Shown one piece after another: positions 1-6,463 of a stretch of DNA of 19,479 nt. Within the stretch, counting starts at the first letter, position 1. The number at the start of each line of letters is the position of its first letter. The position numbers were made by a program, and so were the translations under genes. The notes beneath the pieces are model-generated. The model was not told the DNA's origin. It saw nothing but the letters and a program-made list of their open reading frames with translations, and made no database searches. The DNA lies in the NCBI GenBank assembly GCA_045639845.1, contig JAZUDW010000110.1:1-19479 (forward strand), written 5' to 3'. This DNA comes from Colimorpha sp045639845 (lineage in GTDB: Bacteria > Bacteroidota > Bacteroidia > Bacteroidales > P3).

Positions 1-426
1 CAGCAAGCAAAACAGCAGCAAATGATGGCCGGTACCCAAGCCAACATTGAAGCTGGCAAGAAGTTCCTCGATGCCAACAAGAACAGCAAAGCTGTTTACA
101 CTACTCCCAGCGGTTTGCAGTATAAGATTCTCAAGAAGGGTAACGGCAAGCGTCCTTCGGCCACCAGCACGGTGTCTGTTCATTACACCGGTACTCTGAT
201 TGATGGTACCAAGTTTGACAGCTCTTTGGATCGTGGCACGCCGCTGCAGTTCCCTCTTCATCAAGTCATCGTTGGTTGGCAAGAAGGTCTTCAGCTTATG
301 GACGAAGGCTCAAAGTACATCCTCTATATTCCCTATAATCTCGGCTATGGAGAGAAACCTGTTGGTGATATTCCTCCCGGATCTACATTGATCTTTGAAG
401 TAGAACTTTTGGAAATCGTAAAATAA
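1..426 (+). CDS. FKBP-type peptidyl-prolyl cis-trans isomerase, C-terminal part (5' end outside window)
   Basis: The reading frame is open from the first base of the window, so the gene begins further left; the first in-window ATG at 22 is probably internal. The visible 141 residues start with a Gln/Ala-rich helical linker (QQAKQQQMMAG) and continue into a complete FKBP domain. Recognisable are SGLQYKILKKG, VSVHYTGTLIDGTKFDSS, a central VIVGWQEGL, YIPYNLGYG and the closing PPGSTLIFEVELLEI. These are the active-site strands and loops of Mip/FkpA-type isomerases, which speed up folding of exported proteins by isomerising Xaa-Pro bonds. The helical linker suggests the dimeric FKBP_N plus FKBP_C form, but the N-terminal domain and any signal peptide lie outside the window. 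A gap of 161 bases separates it from aroC; I see no clear terminator there. Confidence 0.93.
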   Translation, partial: QQAKQQQMMAGTQANIEAGKKFLDANKNSKAVYTTPSGLQYKILKKGNGKRPSATSTVSVHYTGTLIDGTKFDSSLDRGTPLQFPLHQVIVGWQEGLQLMDEGSKYILYIPYNLGYGEKPVGDIPPGSTLIFEVELLEIVK

Positions 427-587
427 CAGAATAAACTGCTTTAGGCTACGGGTTGTTTTATTGGGCATATCGGTGATCTTGTTGTTTGTGATTTCGAAGT
501 CTTTATTGCCTAGGAATCGTACATGGCATAATATCTGTTCTGCCTACAGTCTGTAGCCTTAGCATCGGTTGGTATTAACTTACTTTT

Positions 588-1523
588 ATGTCCAATACCT
601 TCGGTCGTCATTTCCGTGTCACAACTTTTGGTGAATCGCATGGCCTTTGTATAGGTGGTGTCATTGATGGTTGTCCATCCGGGCTCGCTATTGATTTTGA
701 TGCAATTCGTAATGATCTTCTGCGTCGTGGTGGAGTGGGTATGAAGCATACCACAGCTCGCAAAGAGGCCGATGAGATACAGTGGCTTTCTGGTTTGCTT
801 GACGGCGTCACATTGGGCACTCCCATTGCATTTATGGTTGGTAATACTGATGCACGATCGACCGACTACGAGCCTTTGAGAAATCTTTACCGTCCAGGTC
901 ATTGCGACTATACGTGGGAGCAGAAATACGGCATTCGCGACTGGCGTGGTGGAGGCCGAAGCTCAGCCCGTGAGACTGTGGCTCGTGTGGTGGCTGGCTG
1001 TATTGCAAAGCAGATCTTGGCTAAAGAGGGTATTACAGTCTCTTCGTCGTATCAATGTCGGGGTAATGTGCCTCAAGGTGATACTGTGGGAGGTTCGGTA
1101 CAATGTGTTGTGAAGGGGGTGCCTGTGGGACTTGGTGAGCCATTGTTTCTCAAACTACAGAGTCAGTTAGCTGCAGGCATGATGAGCATACCTTCAGCCA
1201 CTGGTTTCGAGTTTGGTGAAGGTTTTCGTGCGGCCGAGATGTATGGCAGTGAGTATATTGATTGTTGGAATAGCGATTTTACCACCCAGACTAACCATTG
1301 TGGTGGTCTGCAGGGCGGTATCACTAATGGTATGCCTATTGTAATGCGTGTGGCTTTTCATCCAGTGGTGACGCTTATGAAAGGGATACCTTGTATTGAT
1401 AAGCAAGGTGTCGTTTCTACTGTAATCCCAAAGGGGCGTCATGATGTGTCGCAAGTCCCACGCGCAGCTGTTGTGGTTGAGGCTATGGCTGCACTTACCA
1501 TCGTTGATAATATACTGAATTAA
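588..1523 (+). CDS. aroC: Chorismate synthase, internally shortened
   Basis: The protein should convert 5-enolpyruvylshikimate-3-phosphate to chorismate with reduced FMN, the last common step to aromatic amino acids, folate and menaquinone. Family signatures are present: TTFGESHG with the catalytic His at residue 18, YRPGHCDYTW with the second His, GGGRSSARET, HCGGLQGGITNG, and KGRHD near the C-terminus with its Asp. It is 311 residues long where the family usually has about 350-370. The loss is mainly internal: between about residue 150 (SSYQCRGNVPQ) and GDTVGGSVQCVVKG some 35 residues are missing, including the usual conserved CPD segment. The normal RRRPG motif reads RRGGVGMK, and HDP reads HDV. 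The frame is intact, so it may be a working compact enzyme or a decaying copy. The stop codon lies two bases from the repeat element at 1525. Confidence 0.9.
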   Translation: MSNTFGRHFRVTTFGESHGLCIGGVIDGCPSGLAIDFDAIRNDLLRRGGVGMKHTTARKEADEIQWLSGLLDGVTLGTPIAFMVGNTDARSTDYEPLRNLYRPGHCDYTWEQKYGIRDWRGGGRSSARETVARVVAGCIAKQILAKEGITVSSSYQCRGNVPQGDTVGGSVQCVVKGVPVGLGEPLFLKLQSQLAAGMMSIPSATGFEFGEGFRAAEMYGSEYIDCWNSDFTTQTNHCGGLQGGITNGMPIVMRVAFHPVVTLMKGIPCIDKQGVVSTVIPKGRHDVSQVPRAAVVVEAMAALTIVDNILN

Positions 1524-1524
1524 G

Positions 1525-1897
1525 TGATGATGAAAAAATAAGTTCGCTCCATTTCTGTCTCTGACCTTGGCTCCACTTCAGGTAGTGTAGCAGTTGGCTC
1601 CACTTCAGATAGTGTAGCAGTTGGCTTTACTTCAGATAGTGTAGCAGTTGGCTCTACTTCGGTCGCCGACCATAGTTTGGGTGATATGATTTGGCTTAGA
1701 TTGTCGAGGTGTTTTCACATTGAGAAAATGGAGTTTTGTGGGCTACACGACTGATGACGAAAAGGTTCGGTGGACCTTTGAGCATTTTACAGCAAGTCTC
1801 CACCTGAAGAATTGCAAAATGGTCTAAAGAGCCGGCTGGATGGGCTAAAGCATTAAAAAAATGAAACATTGACTCAAGTTATTTTTTTTCATCGTCA
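1525..1897. repeat. MITE-like noncoding element with terminal inverted repeats (copy 1)
   Basis: This fills the 448-base gap between aroC and the next lipoprotein gene. Its left end (1525-1545, TGATGATGAAAAAATAAGTT) and right end (about 1876-1897) are imperfect inverted repeats; the complement of the right end reads TGACGATGAAAAAAAATAAC. Inside are 27-bp tandem repeats (1567-1661) and a block at about 1691-1830. That block matches 16512-16645 in a second element with the same ends: both contain AGATTGTYGAG and GACGAAAAGGTYCGG, then GCAAAATGGTC. There is no transposase gene, so this would be a non-autonomous element or a dispersed repeat. The homology and inverted ends were read by eye; mobility is inferred. 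Confidence 0.6.
1567..1661. repeat. 27-bp tandem repeat, about 3.5 units
   Basis: Three full units begin at 1567, 1594 and 1621, and a partial fourth begins at 1648. Each starts TTGGCTCCACTTCAG and ends TAGTGTAGCAG. Units differ at only a few bases (CC or TT after GGCT; GG or GA before TAGTG). The unit is 27 bases, a multiple of three, and one minus-strand frame reads it as a nine-residue repeat EVEPTATLS. That frame has no ATG start and is closed upstream by TGA, so coding is not supported. It could be a variable-number tandem repeat. Confidence 0.9.
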
Positions 1898-1912
1898 ATA
1901 AATTGGCAGAAC

Positions 1913-1920
1913 TACTTGCA
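1913..1920 (+). promoter_or_regulatory. Weak Bacteroidota-type -7 box for the DUF4369 lipoprotein gene
   Basis: TACTTGCAG, about 50 bases before the start codon, resembles the Bacteroidota -7 consensus TAnnTTTG but lacks two Ts. A run of Ts ends about 22 bases upstream, roughly where a -33 element would lie. The match is partial, so this is only a candidate. Confidence 0.3.
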
Positions 1921-1971
1921 GAATAACAAGACAAACCTTAGGGTGATGTTCGCCGAATAAAAAAATATGTT

Positions 1972-2736
1972 ATGAGAAAATTTCTTCTTTGTTTATCCCT
2001 CTCGTTGTTATTGGCTGCCTGCGGTAGTCATGATTGTTTCGTTTTGGAGGGAACGTTGGAAAATGGTGCCAACAAGACAATCTACCTCGAAGAGATGGTT
2101 CCCCAAGGTGAGCGTCTGTTTATCGACTCTATCCGTCTTGATGGCAAAGGCCATTTCAAATATAGTTATGAGCCACCCTACGAGAGTCTTTACAACCTTC
2201 ATGTGAGCGAATATGACTATGTTGTGTTAGGACCTCGTAAAGGTGAGATTATTACAATTTCTGGTGATTTCAATCAGTTTGAGAAGACCTATCAGGTAAA
2301 CGGGTCTCCCGAGAGTGTGCTCCTATGGCAACTTCAGGATTATAGTAACTATGGTGCGGATCGTTTGGTGCAGATTGTGGCTATGTACGACGAACTAAAA
2401 GCCACAAAGAAAGGTGCCGACTCGCTGCAGGCTAAGAATGTTCTCGACTCAATTTATCTTGAGACCTTTGGTGAACAGCAGAAGTATGTGGTGCATTTTA
2501 TTACAGAAAATCAAGGATCGCTAGCTACTCTCATAGCTCTCTATAAGCCATTTAACACCAAGTCGCTTATCGACCCTGCTGTCAATTTCGATTATTATGA
2601 GTTCGTTCTTGAAGGACTTCAACGTGATCTGCCCGACAATCCGCATACGCTTAACTTCAAAAACGTAGTGGAACACCTCCGCTACAAATACGGAGACCAG
2701 CAGCCTACACTTGATTTCGATCTCACTAATCGTTAA
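1972..2736 (+). CDS. DUF4369-type lipoprotein
   Basis: The 254-residue protein starts with a lipoprotein signal (MRKFLLCLSLSLLLAAC, lipobox LAAC, Cys17), so it should be membrane anchored. Residues about 22-110 (FVLEGTLENGANKTIYLEEM, then DSIRLDGKGHFKYSY and GEIITISGDFNQF) form the beta-rich domain found before thioredoxin/AhpC domains in Bacteroidota proteins (DUF4369). The remaining part is helical and there is no CxxC thioredoxin motif, so no redox role is supported. Substrate and precise function are unknown. The gene ends nine bases before the lpxH start, so the two are probably co-transcribed. The start codon lies after an A-rich stretch (AAAAAAATATGTT), typical of Bacteroidota leaders. 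Confidence 0.8.
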   Translation: MRKFLLCLSLSLLLAACGSHDCFVLEGTLENGANKTIYLEEMVPQGERLFIDSIRLDGKGHFKYSYEPPYESLYNLHVSEYDYVVLGPRKGEIITISGDFNQFEKTYQVNGSPESVLLWQLQDYSNYGADRLVQIVAMYDELKATKKGADSLQAKNVLDSIYLETFGEQQKYVVHFITENQGSLATLIALYKPFNTKSLIDPAVNFDYYEFVLEGLQRDLPDNPHTLNFKNVVEHLRYKYGDQQPTLDFDLTNR

Positions 2737-2745
2737 TGTTTAGCA

Positions 2746-3525
2746 GTGAAGACTTATTTCCTATCCGATGCTCATCTTGGTGCTGGCACCGACACGTTGC
2801 AGCGTGAACGTGAGATTGTTGCCTTTCTGGATTCTATCCGTCTTGAATGTAGCCGCCTGATACTATTAGGCGACATGTTCGACTTTTGGTTCTCTTACCG
2901 CCATGTTGTGCCTCGCGGTTTTTCCCGATTTATTGGTAAATTGTCGCAGATGGCGGATGAAGGTGTTGAAATACATTATTTTATCGGGAATCATGATATG
3001 TGGGTGTTCGATTATTTCGAGCGTGAAGTGGGTTGTATTATGCACTCAAATCCGGAATGTCTCCTTATTGACGGTAAACGTTTCTATGTGGGACACGGCG
3101 ATGGCCTAGGCCATTTAGACAAGAAGTACGACTTTCTTAAAACAATATTTCGGTGTCGTTTCAATCAAAGGCTCTTTTCCTTCTTTCACCCTTTCGTTGG
3201 ATTCGGTATTGCAGAAGCTTGGTCAGAAAGTTCACGTCGTCGTCACAAGGTTAAGTCCTTCAAGTATATGGGCGATGAAAATGAGGGTATTGTCCTTTGG
3301 TCCAAGCAACAGTTGCTATTGGAACCTTGCGATTATTTTGTTTTTGGCCATCGACATCTGCCTATGATGAAGCGTCTCCACGTAGAGACTTCAGATGGAG
3401 AAATGCGTAAAGCTCTCTACGTCAACACCGGTGAATGGATAGACCATCGCAACTATGCATGCTTTGACGGCCAAGATCTTTGTCTCTTCAATGGCCCTTA
3501 TCGTTACAACATCGAACCACAATAG
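2746..3525 (+). CDS. lpxH: UDP-2,3-diacylglucosamine diphosphatase (LpxH type)
   Basis: This is a calcineurin-like metallophosphoesterase. LpxH hydrolyses UDP-2,3-diacylglucosamine to lipid X plus UMP at the cytoplasmic face of the inner membrane, in lipid A synthesis. The metal-binding motifs appear in order: DAH (Asp8, His10), GDMFDFW (Asp43), GNHD (81-84), GHGDGLG (from 116) and GHRH (201-204). The insert between the last two motifs, with basic residues ESSRRRHKVK, matches the membrane- and acyl-binding cap of this family. Length is 259 residues against about 240 for the E. coli enzyme. The start codon is GTG at 2746; the ATG at 2736 is in another frame. The LpxH reaction is assigned from family resemblance; a related UDP-diacylglucosamine hydrolase paralogue is the alternative. 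Confidence 0.88.
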   Translation: MKTYFLSDAHLGAGTDTLQREREIVAFLDSIRLECSRLILLGDMFDFWFSYRHVVPRGFSRFIGKLSQMADEGVEIHYFIGNHDMWVFDYFEREVGCIMHSNPECLLIDGKRFYVGHGDGLGHLDKKYDFLKTIFRCRFNQRLFSFFHPFVGFGIAEAWSESSRRRHKVKSFKYMGDENEGIVLWSKQQLLLEPCDYFVFGHRHLPMMKRLHVETSDGEMRKALYVNTGEWIDHRNYACFDGQDLCLFNGPYRYNIEPQ

Positions 3526-3561
3526 CTCTTCTTGTTAGTAATCAAGCGTCCCTAATTTGGT

Positions 3562-3612
3562 TATGAAAAAATAATGACTTCAGACATTGTTTCTTTTTTC
3601 ATCATCACTGAA
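3562..3612. repeat. Short remnant of the TIR element (both ends nearly abutting)
   Basis: The left half reads TTATGAAAAAATAATGACTT and the right half TTCTTTTTTCATCATCACTG. They are roughly inverted relative to each other and resemble the ends of the elements at 1525-1897 and 16487-16783. No internal sequence remains. It may be a deletion product or simply A/T-rich sequence, so confidence is low. The rest of the gap from 3526 to 3739 holds nothing I recognise. Confidence 0.35.
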
Positions 3613-3729
3613 TAGAATCCTGGCAAATTGATTGTGTCAATACCCGAGCAAGGTCGTATGTTTTTTTTGTGGGTATGCACAATAAGTCCCTTTCGCTAGA
3701 CGAGTCTTCTATATATTGCCAGAGGGAGC

Positions 3730-3775
3730 ATGCAGAAAAAATAATAGCTCCACTAGTGAGAGTGGAGCTATTATT
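3730..3775 (-). terminator. Intrinsic terminator of the FKBP lipoprotein gene
   Basis: A perfect 15-bp stem (3740-3754, AATAATAGCTCCACT, with 3761-3775) encloses a six-base loop. Read on the minus strand it is followed by a run of six Ts (complement of AAAAAA at about 3736-3741). It lies about 50 bases past the stop codon of the gene at 3825-4544. On the plus strand the tail is not T-rich, so it is best read as a minus-strand terminator, although the stem could also protect the 3' end of the converging lpxH transcript. Confidence 0.85.
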
Positions 3776-3824
3776 ATGATTTCAGTACTTATTGATAGTA
3801 TTGTAATGAGGAGCCTCTATCTGA

Positions 3825-4544
3825 TTATCGGAGTATCTCGTGGAGTTCGATTTCGTAGATAACGGTGGTGCAGGGAGGGATACCGTCGGTACCTTCAACA
3901 CCGAAAGCGTTGGCAAAGGGGAAGTAGAATCGGTAGAGTGAACCAGCGTTCATATAGGTCAGGGCTTGTTGCATACCGAGGAACATGGGGTTGCCTACTA
4001 CATGGGTGATGGCATCGCGATTGCCGTATGTCTGGTCGTAGAGCTGTCCGTTTGTGAACCATGCCTTGAAATCAAATTTTACCACTTCTCTTTCTTTTGC
4101 TTTGGATCCTTTTCCGTCGCGTATCACTTCGTAGTAGAAACCTTCTTTTGCTTTCTTCACACTCTTGTTTTCACTAAGTAATTTTTCGAAATAGGCATCC
4201 TCTTTGGCTTTTGCGTCGGTCATTTGTGTCTCGATCTGTTGACGTTGGTTGGTCATGATCATCGTGTTCAGATAGTTGAGTGCAGCGTTGTAGGTGTCTT
4301 CGTCGAGAGGTTGAGCTTTGTCAGCAAGAGTGTGCTTTATGGCTTTGAGAACGAGGTCTTGGTCGAATTCAAGTCCGCTGCTCATGATGCCTTTTGCTAG
4401 ACTTTCTCCTACTACCCAACTGAGTGTGTCGTTCTGGTTATGAAGATTTATGGAGCTGTTCGTGGAATTTCCGTTAGTGCCATCTTGACATGATATGGTG
4501 AGCAGCATAATAGATGTAAGAAACGTGAGTGTGATTTTTTTCAT
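3825..4544 (-). CDS. FKBP-type peptidyl-prolyl isomerase lipoprotein
   Basis: The 239-residue protein has a signal sequence ending at Cys19 (MLLTISC). The -3 position of the lipobox is Thr, so lipidation is likely but not a perfect match. Residues about 38-110 (DTLSWVVGESLAKGIMSSG, then helices ending NQRQQIETQ) are the FKBP_N dimerisation domain. Residues 130-239 form the FKBP catalytic domain, with VVKFDFKAWFTNGQLYDQTY, FLGMQQALTYM, YRFYFPFANAFG and the closing PPCTTVIYEIELHEI. Several usual active-site aromatics differ (for example no GW after the central Val; it has FLGMQQAL), so isomerase activity may be weak and a chaperone role is possible. It should act at the periplasmic side. It is a separate transcription unit with the hairpin at 3740-3775 as its terminator. 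Confidence 0.9.
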   Translation of the reverse strand: MKKITLTFLTSIMLLTISCQDGTNGNSTNSSINLHNQNDTLSWVVGESLAKGIMSSGLEFDQDLVLKAIKHTLADKAQPLDEDTYNAALNYLNTMIMTNQRQQIETQMTDAKAKEDAYFEKLLSENKSVKKAKEGFYYEVIRDGKGSKAKEREVVKFDFKAWFTNGQLYDQTYGNRDAITHVVGNPMFLGMQQALTYMNAGSLYRFYFPFANAFGVEGTDGIPPCTTVIYEIELHEILR

Positions 4545-4697
4545 TGTGATATTTCTTTATTCTTTTTTTTTCTGTGTATCTCGTGATTCTTTGTGATATT
4601 AATCTGTATGTTTGAGTTGCCTAATATTGTTGATTGTTTGCAGTTCTGATAAAAAGATTTATCGAAAAAAAACAATTCAATAGCTAGGCAATATTCA

Positions 4698-6098
4698 TTA
4701 ATATCCTAATATTTTAAGCATTGATTTGTGACTTTGTTCTTTGGCGAAAAGTTTAGTTGTGTATTCGCCATTTGCGTCTTTGTCGATAATGATGTGCTTT
4801 GGAGCAGGAACGAGGCAATGCTGTATGCCGCCGTAGCCGCCTAAGCTCTCTTGGTAGGCTCCGGTGTGGAAGAACCCGATATAGAGAGGTGTGTCTTTTT
4901 GTAGTTTTGGCAGGAATATGGCGTTAGCGTGAGAGTCGGCGTTGTAAAAGTCTTCGCTGTCACAGGTGAGACCGCCAAGGAAGACCCGTTGGTATTCGCT
5001 GTCCCAATGATTGATGGGGAGCATGATGAAACGCTGGTTGATGCCCCAAGTGTCGGGTAGTGTGGTAATGAACGAGGAGTCAATCATATACCAGAGCTCA
5101 CGGTCGTTTTGCTGCTTTTGTCCGAGTATACTGTATAGTGTGGCACCGCTCTCGCCTACGGTGAAACTGCCGAATTCGGTGAATATATTGGGCTCCTCGA
5201 CACCGCGGTTGGTGCATATATTTTTGATCTGTGCGAGTATCTCTTCGGCCATATACTCATATTCGTAATTGGATGCTAAAGAGTTCTTGATGGGGAAACC
5301 GCCACCGATGTTTAGAGAGTCGAGGTCAGGGCAGATACGCTTGAGGTCGCAATATACATTGACGCATTTTGCAAGTTCGTTCCAATAGTATGCAGTGTCT
5401 CGGATGCCAGTGTTGATGAAAAAGTGAAGCATCTTGAACTGATATTTGGGATTACCCTTGATTTTGTCTTCGTAAAACGAAACGATGTCGTTGTAGCGTA
5501 TGCCAAGACGAGAAGTGTAGAAATCGAATTTAGGCTCTTCCTCAGAGGCAATGCGAATGCCGAGTTTCATAGGAACTTCAGGGTTTTGGAGAGCCTCGTC
5601 GAGCATCTGCATCTCATGCTTGTTGTCGAGGATGGGTACAATGTTGTGGAAACCATCATGATAGAGAGTTGCGATGTTTTCTATGTATTGTTGACGTTTG
5701 AAACCATTGCTGATGATGAATATATTCTTATCAATGAGCCCCAATTGGTAGAGCTCTTGAATAAGATTGATGTCAAAAGCACTCGAGGTTTCAAGGTTGA
5801 TATCGTTTTTTAGTGCTTCTTCGAGTACGAAAGAGAAGTGACTGCTTTTGGTGCAATAACAGTAGTTGTATGATCCACGATAGTCGGTCTTGGCAATAGC
5901 TACATTGAACATGCGTTTGGCTCGCTGAATCTGAGAACTGATTTTCGGCAGATAGGTGATCTTAAGTGGTGTTCCGTACTGTTTAATGATTTCCATGAGG
6001 GGTATGTCGTGGAAATATAGTTCGCCGTCTTGAGTGCGGAATTCGTCTTGTGGAAACTCGAAAGTTTGATCAATCAGATCGTGGTATTTGTTCTTCAT
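4698..6098 (-). CDS. speA: Arginine decarboxylase, PLP-dependent fold type III, Bacteroidota form
   Basis: At 466 residues this matches the compact arginine decarboxylase of Bacteroidota, which makes agmatine, the first step toward putrescine and spermidine. Seen in the protein: the PLP-binding lysine in NYCYCTKSSHF (Lys84), HFFINTGIRDTAYYWNE, the glycine-rich phosphate loop LNIGGGFPIKNS, FTEFGSFTVGESGA, the active-site cysteine motif GGLTCDSEDFYN, and FFHTGAYQESLGGYGG near the end. It is shorter than E. coli SpeA (about 660 residues) and lacks its inserts. Alternatives in the same fold are carboxynorspermidine or diaminopimelate decarboxylase, but the overall sequence fits the arginine group better. 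It has its own promoter-like box at 6174-6181 and stands alone; no agmatine deiminase is next to it. Confidence 0.85.
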   Translation of the reverse strand: MKNKYHDLIDQTFEFPQDEFRTQDGELYFHDIPLMEIIKQYGTPLKITYLPKISSQIQRAKRMFNVAIAKTDYRGSYNYCYCTKSSHFSFVLEEALKNDINLETSSAFDINLIQELYQLGLIDKNIFIISNGFKRQQYIENIATLYHDGFHNIVPILDNKHEMQMLDEALQNPEVPMKLGIRIASEEEPKFDFYTSRLGIRYNDIVSFYEDKIKGNPKYQFKMLHFFINTGIRDTAYYWNELAKCVNVYCDLKRICPDLDSLNIGGGFPIKNSLASNYEYEYMAEEILAQIKNICTNRGVEEPNIFTEFGSFTVGESGATLYSILGQKQQNDRELWYMIDSSFITTLPDTWGINQRFIMLPINHWDSEYQRVFLGGLTCDSEDFYNADSHANAIFLPKLQKDTPLYIGFFHTGAYQESLGGYGGIQHCLVPAPKHIIIDKDANGEYTTKLFAKEQSHKSMLKILGY

Positions 6099-6173
6099 TG
6101 TGTCGGATTGATTGAGTTAAATTGTGCTTTCTTTGCTAGTTTATTTTTGTCGGGTTGATGTAAAAATCTTGTG

Positions 6174-6181
6174 CAAAAGTA
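6174..6181 (-). promoter_or_regulatory. Bacteroidota -7 box upstream of speA
   Basis: On the minus strand the sequence reads TACTTTTGCAC, a full match to the Bacteroidota -7 consensus TAnnTTTG. It lies about 76 bases before the speA start codon and would give an untranslated leader of about 70 bases. No clear TTTG is found at -33. Confidence 0.6.
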
Positions 6182-6329
6182 CGTTAAAGTTTTGGATTGT
6201 GTATGTTTTTAATGAAAAAAATATATTATTATATTTATATAGTAGATGTATGTATGTGTATTGTGGTGATTTTTATGTTTTTGTGAGTCCGTTGGCGGTG
6301 GGTTCTAATTTGGCGGGTGTAGAAAAGAT

Positions 6330-6371
6330 AACTCTGCCGGATGGTTCTTTGAAAACGAATCCGACAGAGTT
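6330..6371 (-). terminator. Hairpin downstream of the helicase gene, possible terminator
   Basis: AACTCTGCCGGAT at 6330-6342 pairs with ATCCGACAGAGTT at 6359-6371, giving a 13-bp stem with one mismatch and a 16-base loop. It lies about 90 bases after the stop of the gene at 6464-11224. The following minus-strand bases (ATCTTTTC) are only modestly T-rich, so termination is plausible but unproven. Confidence 0.4.
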
Positions 6372-6463
6372 AATTGGAATTTTATATCCGAATGTTGCGA
6401 AGTTTTTTATGCGATAACTTTCGTTACACTTTTGTTTCTTATGTGAGTATTTTGTGTGATTTA

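Larger units (their letters stand above)
6099..6463. other. Noncoding gap between arginine decarboxylase and the helicase gene
   Basis: This 365-base gap contains the promoter-like box of the arginine decarboxylase gene (6174-6181), a very A/T-rich middle (about 6200-6260) and a hairpin (6330-6371). An open frame on the plus strand (6124-6417) covers most of it, but its composition (Phe/Tyr/Val-rich low complexity) and lack of similarity to anything I know argue against a gene. Confidence 0.6.

Noticed and set aside
427..587. tRNA or riboswitch in the gap before aroC
   Set aside because: No cloverleaf, T-loop or known aptamer core is visible there; I found no tRNA gene anywhere in the window.
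510..902. Minus-strand open frame opposite aroC
   Set aside because: It lies opposite a recognised gene, has no known domain, and reads as a shadow of the aroC codons.
1567..1661. CRISPR-like array
   Set aside because: The units are directly adjacent with no spacers, and no cas genes are present.
6124..6417. Plus-strand open frame of 97 residues in the gap before the helicase gene
   Set aside because: It is Phe/Tyr/Val-rich low complexity, overlaps the speA promoter region and the hairpin at 6330-6371, and I recognise no family.
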